DNA of 64,000 nucleotides from Pagrus major (GCF_040436345.1 NC_133218.1:21989570-22053569), one strand, 5' to 3'; counted from the first letter of the stretch, positions 1 through 13,450 are shown. A program made the numbers and translations. The notes: generated from the sequence alone by a model not told the origin.

Positions 1-35
1 GTGTGGAACCTCTCCTCTGACCTTTCAAATGCCTC
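1..35 (-). other. possible edge of a minus-strand exon
   Basis: Read on the minus strand, a pyrimidine-rich stretch ends in a 3' splice-site-like GGTTCAG at 36-42. It is followed by 35 bases open in the frame that reads EAFERSEERFH and runs off the window. The protein family is not recognised. If real, it would be an internal exon of a minus-strand gene whose first exon could be the candidate near 11.7-11.95 kb. The stretch is too short to be sure, and chance is a fair alternative. Confidence 0.2.
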
Positions 36-42
36 CTGAACC

Positions 43-3000
43 AAAACCAGAAGGTACGCGAAACTCTCTGATGCAGTGCTGCAGCAATTAGTTTAATGCA
101 GTGTACTATATGTTAAGTGTTGTATACTGTATAGTGTATACAGGTGTACAGTACTTCACAGAAACCTTGTGTGAATACACGGCAAACCCAAAACATATGC
201 TTTTTCTGTAGGTAATAGATATAATTTGCTTGATAAATTATTCAAGAAATGTTGTCTAAATTATAAAAAATAATCTAACATACCTATAAAGCTCCTAAGC
301 ATCTTCTCAGTATGCACTTTTTTTTAACATAATTAGGTGTGTTTGTGATGTAAAACAGGTGGCTTGCTGTGCTGTGTAGAATAAGCCTTTTAGTCAAAAC
401 TCCTGATCAAAATCCACATTGATTGACAGCTCTTTAAATAAACAGACTAACATTAGATTGCATTACTTTCCCTTCACTTTCACCGTCCCACTCACATAAG
501 CAACATTTAGTATTGTTTTGACCCTGTGTGGGAGGTGTACATTTTAAGTCAGTGCACTGCAGTGTTGTCAAAAATATAGATTTTCTATACATAACTGTTG
601 AAATGCTACTTTTCTGTAGAATTCAATACACAGGTACCAGCTGCACTTTTTCGCCCTCTCTTCTCTCTGACAACAACAGGACAACAGGACTTCCACCAGC
701 GTATTACAAGACCAGCGACCCGCTGGGCCTAAGCATCATAGAAGTTTTAAAAAAAAATTATTGCTGCAAGGTTTTTTGAGACTAAAATGTGTTTGTGAGG
801 AAAAGCACTTTTTCTGACCAAAACCCTGCACATTGATATGAAAGGCCTCATCTAAAGAGAAGAAAAAACAAATGTTTAAAGTATTGAAAAATAAATGACT
901 GCATCTACTGTGCTCTTGGTATTTTAGCACTTAAGATTTCAACCTCAGATACTTTAAGGCTGGTATATACAGTATATTGTTGCCAGAAAATATATCATCA
1001 CTGATGCTGCTCTAGAAATATCCTGATGTATTGTTACATCATTCATGTTTGACCTCATATCCATAGACCAGAAAACAACAGAATGGGCACACAGATTGGA
1101 AGGCACATCGCTGCTTTCTGACAGTGCTGAAGTGTTATAAAATCTTTCCTGCTACATACTGTAACCCATCAGGTGAGTGAATAATAGCAGGAGAGAGATG
1201 GCCTATATAACAACACTGAAGAACAAAGAGTAAAGTTTGGGCCAGAGATATAAAAGCACCTGCTGTGTTTGGTCTTTTAAGAGTTACTGAGGTTCTGAGG
1301 GGATTTTTCGCAATTCTCGCCAGAACACACAACAGCACAGCAATATAGATTAGATGGATGTTTCCACATCAGTCTGTACATGACTGGCAGCTCCTCAGTC
1401 AACTTTACCACCCTCCCTCTGGTCAGAGGATTAATGCTAACATGCTGTCCAGGGCTCTGAGAAGCAATTTGCTGCGGAGGCAACCCAAGATGTTTGAGCT
1501 TTCCTCAAATTAAATGCCATTGCTCTACAACAATTTCACATGGCAAAAGAAATGCAACTTGCATCCATTCATATTTTGTTTTGTTTTCTCAATTTTCCCA
1601 AGAAAATAAGTGTGACTGGAACTCATTCAAAAGCAACTTATGTGCTAATAAATTAATATCCTACCTGGTGTGTGGGATGATAAACTACTCATGTGAAACT
1701 TTTCATGTCGTACTGTTGTAACACAAAGTCAAATAAATACTTAGGTTCAACTACAGCCCCCAGGGTTCTTTCAAAGTCAAATTTTAAGGGGGTTTTTTTA
1801 AGCAGGGAACAAATATAATTTAAGGCCTATGAATGTCAAAACAATGTCTTTGCTTGTTAGCTAGCTTGCAACTATTATTGACAATAAATAACATCTGAAA
1901 AAGTAATACCTACAGCAAATCAGAAAATTAGTAAATCAAAGACAATGTGTGACCTTAATTTGCTTGATCATATTTTGAGACTTTTTAAGAAACTTCTTCA
2001 GACCTTCTGTAGCAGACTAGCATCTACATATTCGCTTGTATTTTGATAGAAATGTATCTGCCAAAAAAGAAACAAAACAAAGTTAAAGGTGAATTTGACT
2101 AATAGCATTTTTTGTTAATTTTCTATAGATCTCATGATAATATTGGTACTGTGTATTTGTTTGGCCACGATAACTGGGTCATGGAAATCTGGGAGAGACA
2201 GCGCTGCACTGAAGCAATCTACTTTATATTTGTTAAAAGAGTGTTATAGAATAAAATGTTTGCATTTTCTGCTTCTCTCGCTCTCTCTTACATTTGTCCT
2301 AAAGCTTTTTTATTATTTTTTGTCTGCAAGGTCTCCTCTTTCCCCCATTCCTCTCTGAGCAAGTCTTACACTGCAGATAAAACAGCCATCTGGTCACTCC
2401 ATCACCTTTATCACACAAATGATGAACAATCATCTGTGCTGTCAATCAACAAACATGTCTGACTATAGAAATAACGGCCCAGAGGCTTGTTCTCCAAGCA
2501 GTTCAAGATTCAGCCTCATTTACATTCGTCATGCTTGAACAACAGCATGCTGCATTTTATAGGGGAGTACATTTACCTCTACATCCATAGACGACAAATG
2601 TTTCTTTGAATAGCAGCAATCTCTCACTGTCACTAAAAGATATTTACCAGATGTGAATTTGTCTGCATAGCCCAACAATGACAGCAGCAGGTGAAGCTCT
2701 CTGCACATCTAAATGCTAATAGCATACTGCTCCTCAAAAAAATGCGGAAGCTAATGAGCTGGCTTGGTGGTTGCATCTTAAGCCTAAGTAATGACATAAG
2801 TGACAGCATACCGAGGGAGAGGAGGCATCTTATGACTCACAACGCAGCAGGAGGGTTCGTAAAATTGGTATTTTAAGGTACACACATACACACGCCAGCA
2901 CTAACACACACACACATGCATAACTAAAAACTAACAATGCCACGGTTAGTTTGACTGAAACTCCAGGTTTTCATTTTAGATCCTATGCATATGGAATACC

Positions 3001-3864
3001 TGCATCTTCCTCTTTAGTCAGCATCTCAAAATCTTACAACATAAAAAGGCAAATTCTGGAGGAAGATCCGAGTGCAAAGTGACAGTTGTTGACTGTCTAC
3101 CGTATGCTTGCCCTGTACACACACACTCATACTACAAGATTATAAAATAATGCTGAGAACTCTAAGAAAGCCAAACTACTGAGCAAGAGGCAAATAAATG
3201 CAGTGTTGCGTCTTTGAAAACACACTAAGTACCTGATTGATTAAAACGTCAACAGAATGACTCCAACTTAGTAAAGGTGTAACCAAAAGGACTCAAGCCT
3301 GCTCAGTCTGTCCTGAATGTGCATACACATGCATCTCTTCCTGATCATGTACTTCCACTTCTGGCATGTCCTTATTGTACCTCTAAGCAATCTATTTTGG
3401 TTGACTCTGACACTCTGGCTTGCTGCCCTGGGTTGCTGCTTGCAGCTAAATTTATAGTTCACATTTTTCATGTTCATGCATTCTGTTGTCCTGTAACACA
3501 AAAGCCATGGCTCCAATATTAGGGTTGGGTTCCATTTTGGATCAAGTTCCATACTGATAAAATACTTAACATATACGCTAAGCTCTGAAGCTAAATAATC
3601 TCTTCTAGCTCTTTTAGGGGCAATTTTCCACATGCCAGTGAGTTTAATTGTCACAAGGAGTATTAGTAAGCTTGTGAAAACAGTTGTATAATGTTTTCTG
3701 TGAAGGAGCTTTCTACAGTCTGAGAAAATAACACTGATGATGTTATCAGGAAAGAAACGCCACTCTCTAGAATAATTATAGTCTGGTGGACAGTGGCATA
3801 TTTAATCAACGTTTCATATCATTATCTAATTATAGCTACAGGTTGTGAACATTAAGTTAATAAA
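43..3864. other. no gene seen (noncoding, AT-rich)
   Basis: All open frames here are short and none resembles a known protein. An imperfect CA-rich stretch lies at about 2,880-2,926. The rest looks like intergenic or intronic DNA. Confidence 0.6.
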
Positions 3865-3881
3865 GTTAGGGTTAGGGTTAG
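3865..3881 (+). repeat. short TTAGGG-like run
   Basis: Two and a half units of GTTAGG in a row. This matches the vertebrate telomere unit but is far too short to be a telomere. It lies just before a LINE remnant. Confidence 0.6.
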
Positions 3882-3895
3882 TCAGTCAAACTCTA

Positions 3896-4598
3896 GTCTT
3901 TCCATTTTTTCAGCAAGCACACTTCTTACTGCTTTTTAACAGACAACATCACATTACCCCAATCCTGGCTTCTCTCCATTGGCTCCATGTTTGGTTGAAA
4001 ATTAATTTTAAGTTTAAACTGATCACTTTTAAAGCTCATCAAGGTCTGGCCTCAAGCTAGGTAGCAGAAATGTTGACCACATTTGAGCCAGTTCACAGCC
4101 TTGGTTCTTTTTAAGTGGGGCACTTCTGGCCTTTCCAAAGTAGAGGCTTAAATCTAAAGGTGACCATGTTTATGCCATCAGGGCCCCTCTGCTTTGGACA
4201 GACTTAGAGATAAGGCTGGCAGAAACAGTGACTTCTATCAAATCTATCCCTGCTTAAAATCCATCTTTAAAGACTTGCTTTTATGTCGTCTTTTTTTAAA
4301 CTATTTGTATTGCTTTTATTGCTCATATTCTTAATTCCTCTATTTGTATTATTTGCTTTTGTGTAATGTTGTCTTTTTCATTGCATTTGGTCTTTATAAT
4401 TGTTTTTATTTATATTGACAGTTTACGTTTTGCTTTTTGCATCCTCATCTTCTTGTTGAACGTTTCCTTAATTTGGTCTTGTTTCTGTTTTACCTGACTG
4501 GTTAGCTTTTGTAGTTACTGTATATTGCCTTACTGAGTATCATGCTTTTGCTTTGTCTGTTTTCAAAGGTGCATCATAAATAAAGTTATGATTATTAT
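3896..4598 (+). mobile_element. degenerate LINE 3' end (L2/CR1-like reverse transcriptase tail)
   Basis: The frame near 3,940-4,055 reads HHITPILASLHWLHV and then FKLITFKAHQGLAS. This matches the C-terminal end of fish L2/CR1-clade reverse transcriptases, which typically read HITPVLxSLHWLPV followed by FKxLLLTYKALxGLAP. Further on, stops and frameshifts interrupt the usual end region, but SIFKDLLL is still readable near 4,259-4,285. The element ends in AT-rich sequence with ATTATT units. It is an old, dead, 5'-truncated copy. Confidence 0.75.
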
Positions 4599-4890
4599 TC
4601 AATAACAATACAAATAAAAATATTAAGACTAGAGAAGAGTTTATACAAACGTAATCAAATTGCACCATATAGGTACATCTATCAAATGTTTTAATCATCT
4701 GAGCTGGATCACAGAAGACACAACTGTGAAGGAAAGCATACTGGTGTCATTCAGACAGATCCAGTTAGCGAATAAGGCTGTTTCAATGCTTCTCTGGGTG
4801 TCGCCTCAGAGCGATTCTTTAGTGCCACCCATGATTAATGCAGCTATGAATGGGTTTCTCTTTCACCAAGCGCTGTGGGAGAAAGGCTTC

Positions 4891-4924
4891 TTTCGTTCTT
4901 TCTCTCTTTCTTTCTTTCTTTCTT
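4891..4924. repeat. TTTC microsatellite
   Basis: An imperfect run of TTTC/TCTC units ending in about four perfect TTTC units. Confidence 0.85.
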
Positions 4925-7900
4925 AGCCATCTTGCTTTCCTCCCAATGTGACCTGATTTAGTCACAGAGTGTGAAACTGATTTGGACTCATTTACATGCT
5001 AATGCCATAAAGAGAGGTGAAATGATGTGTACGCACACCTCAATGATTCTAACGGACACCACAGCACTTGGGAAAAATAATCGGCACTTTAAACTATATA
5101 ATTCACAAGCTCAATATTCATAAATCTAACTCAGGAATAGCACGAAGGAGCACGGCCTTCATGTAGTACCATGAAGCACCGTTCCATATTTCCACATTGA
5201 CACGCTAAAGGGAGAAATATATTGTTGTTGATTTGCAGGAGAAGTAAAATGGGGGCTGCAAAGTGGAGGGTGAAACCTTGAAGATGTGTGTTGGTTGTAT
5301 TACTTCAAAGGTGACCTTGTTGAAGTTACTGTATGACATGCAGAATAATTAACGCAATTCATAAATAGAAAAGAGCAACAAAAAGATCAAGATTTAAGCC
5401 ACTGCTCAGCACAGCAGGTTACATTATAGGACATCCTGATGATATACAAATATGCATATATATAATCAAGATGTATTTTATCATCATACAAAACCAGATC
5501 ATGGAAAGAAGTGGACCAATATCCACTGGTTCAGACCACAAGCCAGGTCCCAAAAAATATAAATTAAATTGTGTTAAAATAATACCTGATAATAGCTGCA
5601 GATGGAGGGCAGCAAAAGTTACTGCATTTATTTATTATTATCAGTAGAGATGCAGCTGTTGTGAGTTTGAGTTTAATATGTTTTCAAACAGGATATCAGG
5701 CTTCAGCATGATCTTTATAAGATGATCAAATAGAGCACTGTTCATTGCTGTTTTTGTGATTAGCATAGAGGGACAAGAAAGTTTTAAGGATTACTTTAAA
5801 GGTAATTCTGTCTGATAAGATTCTCAAAATTCTCAAAAAAATTATGCACAAAAAGATACAAAACATGAATCTTAGCTAAATGGACAAAAAAGGTGTGCAA
5901 AAGAAGATTTCTGAGAAGACAAACAGAAGCAGTCAAAAAAATAAAAACACCTATAAAGACCAGTACAGTTTTGATTATATAACTGCATACATGGAAGTAA
6001 TGGTTATTAAAAGCAGCAGGGAGGATAATATCATGTTTGTATAGTGGCAGGACAGTCAAAGGAGATTTTGTACACCCTACCTTTGTGTTTCGAGAACATT
6101 AGGCTTGAGACAATGTGGACTTGGCCTTCACACTTGACTCAGCGGTGTCATTTTGAACACCAAAGAAAGAGTAAATGACACATCCAGCTGGCCTGCGACA
6201 TCGCTAACAAACCCTCTTCATGCCTCAACTAGTCGCTGCTTCAATATCGATTCCTTGAAGGTGCGGGTCATTGATGTGTTGAAGAATGTCAAGGGAGCAA
6301 AGACAAGTGTTTGATGCATTCTGGAGACTGACTTCTCAAACCACAATTGATTTTAAAGCAAGGCCATAGAAACAGGACCAAGAAGTATTATTGACAATGT
6401 AAAGGGAATGCTGAAAGAAAAAACAACAAGTCACAGTGAAGACAACTGTAGAACTTTGCTTGCTGCTGTATTACTGGCACAGAGGTGATTTTCTTTCTCT
6501 TTCCTTTAACTTTGAATAGAAAATACATTAAAAGTGACTCTGCATGCTATCTATACACCTACTGAACCATAACAGAGCTTCAGAGACAAAACCAAACAGT
6601 TCAAAGACTGGCCCACATTTTAACACCTGTCACAAACACTGAAACAAGAAATGCCAAAATAGTGCCCCTAAACCATGAATGACGCAGAGTGTGACCTGGA
6701 TTTCAGCATGTCATCTTTACCTGTTAGTAAATAGCAACATTAACATGTAATACACTTAAGCCATAAGTCAACACTTCAGCAAGAATAATATTTGGCCTCT
6801 CAAAGACCGATCAGGCCACTTCAGATTGATTGTATCCACTGGATGAAAGCTATAGGAGATAGCTTTGTCTCCAAATCAAAGAGGTCTAGTGAGGGTTTAA
6901 AAAAACAACCATGACAGAGGCAGAATCACAGATCACACTTTCAAGCAAAAACTGAAATCGAATGAGACAGTGCTGTCAAAACAGCTTGAGTAACACTGAT
7001 ATGGCTGTCATATTCATGTGTGTGATACTAGAACAAAGTCAAGAGCTGGACAACAAGGGCTAACTCCTTCAGGATATTCATGTTTTACTTAGAGACAACT
7101 GATGGTTAAAGTTGTATAGCCTGGCATTTTGTACGGTAGTGATATGGCAAATTATGTCCCTGATCAGACATTTCTGAAAAAGCACAAGTTTAAAAAGCCA
7201 AATGCTATATCGAATTACAATCTGATATAACACTCATATATCGTGCCATGATCACTGGATACAAATTTGAATATGAAAGGTCAAACTGAATATGTAATGT
7301 GTATATTTCCTTTGAGCAGCAGCATCATCATCTGATATGTGATGGTGAGTCATCACCAGTTATCCTTGCAACTCTGACTAAGTTTTGATGCTATAATCAA
7401 GCTCACATGTGAACCAGAAAACCATTTTGTCAAGTGACGAACAGTGAATTGTGATTAGTCTATAAACCCTGAGGAAAAGGAAAAACAAAACAGCTGCTGG
7501 CAAGCTAAAAACCAGAAGATTAAAGTCCTTACTGGGCAAACAGAACAGCCATCAAAGCAGTGCAGTGGAAGACAATGAGTTGAAGTTAAGTACATGAGCT
7601 CTGTAGATATATAAGGTTGCAGTGCTATTTCAAATAACCTTATGAAACACAACCAGTAGGGATAGAAAGGATTTTCAATCAGTACATGTAGAGGTGCTTC
7701 TGTCAGCTCTAAATTCTCTCGCGCTATTGACCACTCTAGCTGGCTGCCACAAAGTTTTTGCCTAGGTTTTTATTTTAAATTAAGCTTGATATGGCTGACT
7801 GCAAAATAAAACTACATGGCCCTCAAAGAGCATATAAATCTGCCAAGGCTGCACAAATCCTCTAAATCTGATATTAAGTAAGAGTGGAAAATGTTTTTAG

Positions 7901-8726
7901 CTGCATCTGAATCCTATCAATAATAAGTTTGATTTCAGGAAAGAATCCTGTATGGAAATAGTAGGGCTTTGTACTAGAAGGACCTGAACCAGACTCATGA
8001 CCACTAAGTCAAAACATTATAATAATATAATAAGTGAAAATTCATGGTGTGATTCATATGTATCTGATTTACATAATATTGCACAGCTCATTGTTGGTTT
8101 GTGGAGCTGAGCTGCGAAGAGACTGTAGTGATGATGTCATCTGGAGATAAATCCTCCACAGATGGTGAATAATGGAACAACTCGTAGGACAATATGACAG
8201 CATCCATGGTGCTCTTACTGGTGAGCCACAGCATCACACACTACATTCACATAAAAACAAGCTAGATGTAATATTGCAAGTAAAGTAATGAATAAGTCTG
8301 CTGGCACGCAAACCATCTGCAAAAAGAATGCTGCCTTATGTCATCATTATTTTAAGCCTTGATGCTCTAATTTCCACCTTACAGAGACAGTTGACTATGT
8401 TTGTGGATGCTGAATCTAACAGTCCATCTAACAATCAGTCAATTAATGGAGGACAGAATATTAATGGACAAGAATTTTGGTAATTCAAAAATCATTTAAG
8501 TCATATACTAAAACACAGACAAAAATGGCAGGTTTGAGCATCTAAAATGTCTGTCAGGATTCGCTACTTCTTTTTTATCATTGTAATTGAACATCTTTGG
8601 GTATTTGAGTCCTCGTCAGATTAAAAAAAGTAATTTAAACAATAACTCCTTGGGCTCTGGGAAATAGAGTTAGGCTTTTGTGACTAGAATGGTACTAGTT
8701 GTAGTTGTAGTAAACTGACATGGGTG
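4925..8726. other. no gene seen
   Basis: About 3.8 kb of AT-rich sequence without a recognisable gene, RNA gene or clear transposon. The open frames are short and show no family resemblance. Confidence 0.6.
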
Positions 8727-8759
8727 AAAACATAACCTCCTTCACGGAGGTAATGTTTA
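8727..8759. repeat. small hairpin, remnant of a CCTCC/GGAGG inverted repeat
   Basis: Two near-perfect 14-base arms (8,727-8,740 and 8,746-8,759) flank a 5-base loop. The arms read AAAACATAACCTCC and, inverted, TAAACATTACCTCC. Such ends border a repeat common in fish genomes. Here the ends sit almost back to back, as after an internal deletion. Confidence 0.5.
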
Positions 8760-8859
8760 AAAAACATGCAACTTCAACTAACTCTGTCTACCCTCCATCA
8801 ATCCACCCTGCTCTGTAATCCATCCAACCATCCCTTTTCCTGACTTCAGCTCCTGCTTC

Positions 8860-8985
8860 CTGACTGTTTTATTTTTTTGTTTTAAGTGTCATTTTTATTT
8901 TTTTGTGCCCTCCTTAATGTAAAGTGTCCTTGGGTCTCCTGAATGGCGCTACATAAAACCAAGATATTATAATTACTAACATTTA
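8860..8985 (+). mobile_element. LINE 3' tail fragment (L2-like)
   Basis: The stretch TAATGTAAAGTGTCCTTGGG followed by GAATGGCGCTACATAAAA near 8,915-8,958 matches the usual 3' tail of fish L2-type LINEs (AAAGCGTCCTTGGG ... GGCGCTATATAAA). It ends in ATTATAATTA. Only the noncoding tail remains. Confidence 0.7.
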
Positions 8986-11505
8986 ATCAATAAAAAATAT
9001 CAATCAGATGCAGCCCTAAAGCATCCCATAATCAAAACAGCATAACCAAAGTTCAGCACATGGCGGTCATTTTCTTTGTTTTGAGAAGTAATTTGTAACT
9101 TCACAGGTAAACCCCTTCATCTGTAATATGTCAGCATATCTCTCTCTGCTAGTTACCACACAGCAACAGTTTGGTTCACAGCTTGTCCTCTACATGCTAA
9201 ATCCTGTGTTGAAAATAAATTTGCACGCTCTAATTGTTCACACTTTTCTACAGCAATACAGTTGTCTGGAACAACACTGCAGCACCACTTATCTTATCTT
9301 ACAAAAGCCTCATCATTTATCATTGTTTTTGTTTGCCTTTTCTAACATTTTTATGCCACATGAAAAAATCAACAGCCACCCTGTAGCCTTATTTATGTGT
9401 TTAATTATCTTGGAATCTTTTGTTTTTGCCAAAGGACATGATAGTATGTCATCAAACCTCCGCCCATACCAATGTTATGATCAGAGTAGAGAATGTAAGT
9501 GTTGGCGCTGTATGTGAAATCCATAGCTTACAAAGCAAAGCTTTTAAGAAGATATAACACATTATATTATATAATGGTTAACTGATTTCCCTGTGGCACT
9601 CCTGTCCACGACTCTAAAATAATATTTTTGTTTAGCTGACCCTAGTAACAAGTGTATTTAGATCAACTGCCTTGATAGGCTAATGGTTTAATAACAGATT
9701 TCCAAATAGTATTTTTCATAATTTGTGCTGCACAGATGGAGGTGTTGCTCCATTCTGTTTCCTTCCCCAGAGTCCAATTTAGTATCCTCTAGCTGCAGCT
9801 AGAATAAAATCCCAGCAGGCTGCAGGGAGGGTGTTTGTCCTTCAGTGCAGGTGCTAAACAGAAAACTATCCCAGGGTACGGGATACAAAGCAGGGGCGTG
9901 AAGGAGACAAGCACAGGAGGACGGTGCAGAGGAAGTGAGGACAGACCGAGAGCAAACGCTGGAAAGAGAGGGAGGAGATGAAAACTAAGCATCCCCACTT
10001 TCAACATCGCAGCAACTCAACATGCTGGACGCATCCTCCAAGGCCTTATAGGCTTCTATCACGGCTCTCCAGGGGCCTTTCACTTTTTCTAATAGCCATG
10101 CATTACTCTCCTCTATCTGCCCTCATCCTCGATAGCACTGGTCATCCTCAGTTGTGACACAGCCATTGTTCTGCCTCTCTGTTGTCTTCTCCCCACTGTA
10201 CAAGTCCCATCTTCCATCTCTATTCCATCCAACTGTTAACCTTTTTGTCAGCTTTACTCTTGTTGTCAAACAAAATTAAATATCGCTGTCTACTCACTAG
10301 CTACAGAACGTAAATAAACATTTGTATATCATTTATCAAGGCTAGGAAGAGAGCGTTTCTATCTTTTGTGTTTGGCTTCATTGTTTGTGCAGAGTTTCAA
10401 AAAAGAGGCTGCAGCGTGTCTTTTCAAGCTTAGCAAACTAGGATCCAAATATTTACTTTTGATTTCATTTTAGTGGAAAAGAAAGAGATTTTTTTCCTGT
10501 TCTATTGTGCCAATGATCATAGTCTGATTATATCACGTCTAATCATTTGAAATATAGCCAAATACTGAATGGAAGTCTTACTTAAATCTTACTGGTTGAC
10601 ATCGCTGTTATTAACCCTATAGCATGTATTGTGTATTCCACTGTGGGCCAGCATCAACTTCAGGGACAACATTGTTGCTGTGAGAGAAACCAACAAAACA
10701 AGACTTGAACTGTAAACATCAAACAGCCCAGAGATATCATAAAAGTGGACAATAGCTAATGAAATGCATTCTGCATGACTGGATGAGGACAGACGCTAAG
10801 GACAAAACCGTGTATGATGCAGAACAGACCCTTTGAGCCTGTCCCCTGCTCCCTCTGAACAATGAACAGCCAGACACAACGCCTGTCAGCAACTGCCCTC
10901 CCCTGTGGCCGGGGACTGGCACGGGGTGGCACACAACAGGCACTTAAGGATCCACACATCCTCCACCAAATATAGCCTCAAGCCACCTACAAGCCTTATA
11001 AAACGTTTAGCTGGTAAATAACTTGAAGCCAGTATTTTCAGCAGGGGCTAGTGTAGTGAACCTGTACCACTGCTCTCAACTTCAATCTTGAGACTGGCAC
11101 TATGGATGGGAGGAATTCATCTGGATATCACTATAATGTCAAACAAGTATGGGGTAATAGGATGCATATTAAAGGAAATGAGTAGATATCAGGGGTGAAT
11201 GAGACATTTCTACAAAGAGAACTCAGAGCAGGCTGCACATGCCCGAGGTGCCGTTTACTAAAACGATGCAGGAAAGGAATTGGACCATTAAGGACATCTA
11301 AAAATTAATGACCTTCCGCATCTCATGAGACACTAAAGGCCTATAGCAATATAACTACAATCGATTGTTTTAGGCGTAGACGAGCCTGCGCATGGATGAA
11401 TCACCTAAAAAATTTAGCATTAGGTGTGATCGTACTTCAAAGCACCTTACATCTTTTAACCGAGTTGCCCAGAAATACATACATCTTAAAATTACACGCC
11501 AGACT
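8986..11505. other. no gene seen
   Basis: No gene or transposon is recognised. Open frames at 9,128-9,517 (plus) and 9,789-10,007 (minus) have no recognisable motif and biased composition. Confidence 0.55.
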
Positions 11506-11508
11506 TAA

Positions 11509-11943
11509 AAAGCAAGAGACGTTTTCGGTCAAAGCTCACCGCCCGTTGTTAACACTGATGCTGAGGACAAATCCACAGGCAGAGCGGATCAGCATCCGTC
11601 CACAGCTCCTCCGGATGCCTCGGAGGGAGACTACTACAGCCTCGCTGACACATGGATTATTACCGATGATGACCAGCTGTCTGACATTTTAACAAAAACT
11701 GCGCCTTACCTGGAGAATGTCATACGCCGATCAAGTCACCTCCTTTTCGGATCTGAGAGGGATGGTGCTGGCTGGTCGCGCATCACTCAGTGTGTGTTTC
11801 ACCGACGGAAAGCGTACGGAGAGCCGAGCCTGACAGCGGCGCCCCGGAACGAGCATAAAATCAGACGAGCCCACTGCAGTTGTCTGGCCCTTGAATACGA
11901 GAGCCAGCCACCCCACCCGAACCGCTACTTAGACAAAGAGTAA
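11509..11943 (+). other. 144-codon open frame without ATG, unidentified
   Basis: The plus frame starting at 11,509, just after a TAA at 11,506-11,508, stays open to the TAA at 11,941-11,943. It contains no Met, so it could only be an internal or 3' exon, or chance. The first half is acidic and protein-like (for example DAEDKSTGRADQ, SLADTWIITDDDQLSDIL). The second half is basic and Cys-containing. No family is recognised. The segment is richer in GC and CpG than its surroundings, and in such DNA long stop-free frames arise more easily. It overlaps a minus-strand first-exon candidate, and both are unlikely to be real. Confidence 0.25.
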
Positions 11944-11950
11944 TCCGTTA
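11710..11950 (-). other. possible first exon of an unidentified minus-strand gene
   Basis: On the minus strand GACATTCTCCAG is followed by GTAAGG (boundary 11,710/11,709), a full-consensus 5' splice site. It lies in a CpG-rich segment. An ATG lies 14 bases before the boundary (MTFS, then split codon AG), so the exon may be mainly 5' UTR. The next exon could be the acceptor-like edge at 1-35, which would make the intervening 11.7 kb an intron. The transcription start is not defined, so the upper limit is a guess. Confidence 0.3.
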
Positions 11951-12466
11951 CTCTTTGTCGTTCGTTACCACTTTCATTATAACATATGAAAAATATAGCT
12001 ACTAGAATCAAATATCCAAAGTATCCAACAACCAAACATGTTACATGGCTAGCTAAAGTTATAGGACAGGTTGTTTTCTTTTTAATCACGTCATTGTACT
12101 TTATATTTAACATTTAAACCATTCGGCCATGTAAGAGCTACGTTTGGTTTAAAGTGTGTTAAATGTTAAATGCTGCATAGGCGTTAGCTAACATTAACAA
12201 TGAATGTTGAGGCTACATCAGCTAAGCTAGCTAACAAAGTAAACTGACCTTAGCCAAAAAACAAAAAGCCTAACTTTTGTGTACCTAACTGTAAAGTGTT
12301 ACCTGTCGTTTTACTAAAACTCACAACATCATTCCCGAAGTCTGACACATGAATGAGAAAACTTCCCTCTGCTGAACCACTATATATATTTTTCTAACAA
12401 GTAATTGTAATATTATGTTGCAAGATTAAAAAAACCAAAAGGTTGCCAACGTTTGCACAGAAAACA
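11951..12466. other. no gene seen; flank of a possible promoter
   Basis: AT-rich sequence between the candidate minus-strand exon and the YY1/ETS motif pair. Nothing else was recognised. Confidence 0.5.
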
Positions 12467-12485
12467 AAGATGGCAGCCGGAAGTG
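12467..12485 (+). promoter_or_regulatory. YY1 and ETS-type core promoter motifs
   Basis: AAGATGGC (12,467-12,474) matches the YY1 core often found at transcription starts of housekeeping genes. CCGGAAGTG (12,477-12,485) matches the GABPA/ETS site. Two such motifs within 20 bases suggest a start site. The downstream plus-strand gene is not visible: the frame from the ATG in the YY1 motif stops after 28 codons. Confidence 0.4.
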
Positions 12486-13173
12486 ACACGCCTAACCTGG
12501 CTAAAATGGGTTCAAAGATACTGTGTGTTGTTGTCTCAACTGTGTTTGATTCATAAGTAGTTTTTAAAAAAAATCTTTATTGTACTTTCTGTTTTTGGTG
12601 CACTAAATTGAGTTAAGTTTTTTTTTTTTTTTTTTACCAAACTCACCTCATCTTCAAGCTTCTATGGCACAAGAGAAATAATGATGCCTTATTGCTGTAT
12701 TTAATGACATTGTACAAAAAAAGGAAAATTATTCAAAAGCTAAAAGCAAGAAAAACATTGAAACTTTGATATGCCTCTTGCTATCGTAGTCTTACTTGTA
12801 AAATGGGTTCAAAGATGTTTTTTGTTTTAGAAGAATAAATTAGCCATGTTCCACCCATCACAGGTGTTTTTACTTATTTCCCTGATAAGAGCAGCTCTTA
12901 GGTATAATGGTCCAAACATGCAGTGCAAACTTGACTGACATAATCATTATTCCTGGGAATGTACAACCGTGAAGTGAATTTGTCATCCTTGCGGGTAGGT
13001 TGAGTTTGGTGACTTCATGATATTCCCAGCATAGCTCAGCACTGAGGAGAATTCTAATCAGTCAGAGTAATCAATAAGACGGGCGTGTGCGGGGAATGTG
13101 TCTTTGAGGAATGTGAAAATGTCTTGTCAGTACCAAGTTGTTTAAAATGATCTGTAGGAAGTTGGTGGGTTTA
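12486..13173. other. no gene seen; poly(T) run
   Basis: An 18-base T run lies at 12,618-12,635. The remainder shows nothing recognisable up to the left edge of the duplicated SAA unit. Confidence 0.55.
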
Positions 13174-13450
13174 CAAAAATGACACACATAATAAAACATA
13201 TTCACGCCTCTTGTATTATCTATGCAGCCGGATTTGAGATAGCCAGCTCACATTTGTTTGTTTGTCCCAAAACAACAGAGGTGAATGGACCTTATATTTC
13301 ATTTTAAAATGCAACATGGTAAAACAATTTGTCTTAGGCTTTGTTTCTTCTGAAGAAAGTAGTTTCCAATAAAACTTTTCATTCTTTGTGGCTTATCCAG
13401 ACTAACAACAGCCCTGTTTCTGGAAAGAAACAGATGTCGCTATTTTGTTT

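Noticed and set aside
3865-3881. TTAGGG units as a telomere or fusion scar
   Set aside because: Only about two and a half units; chance or a repeat edge is enough.
12501-12817. AAAATGGGTTCAAAGAT repeated at about 12,503 and 12,798
   Set aside because: Only about 17 bases are shared, with no flanking similarity.
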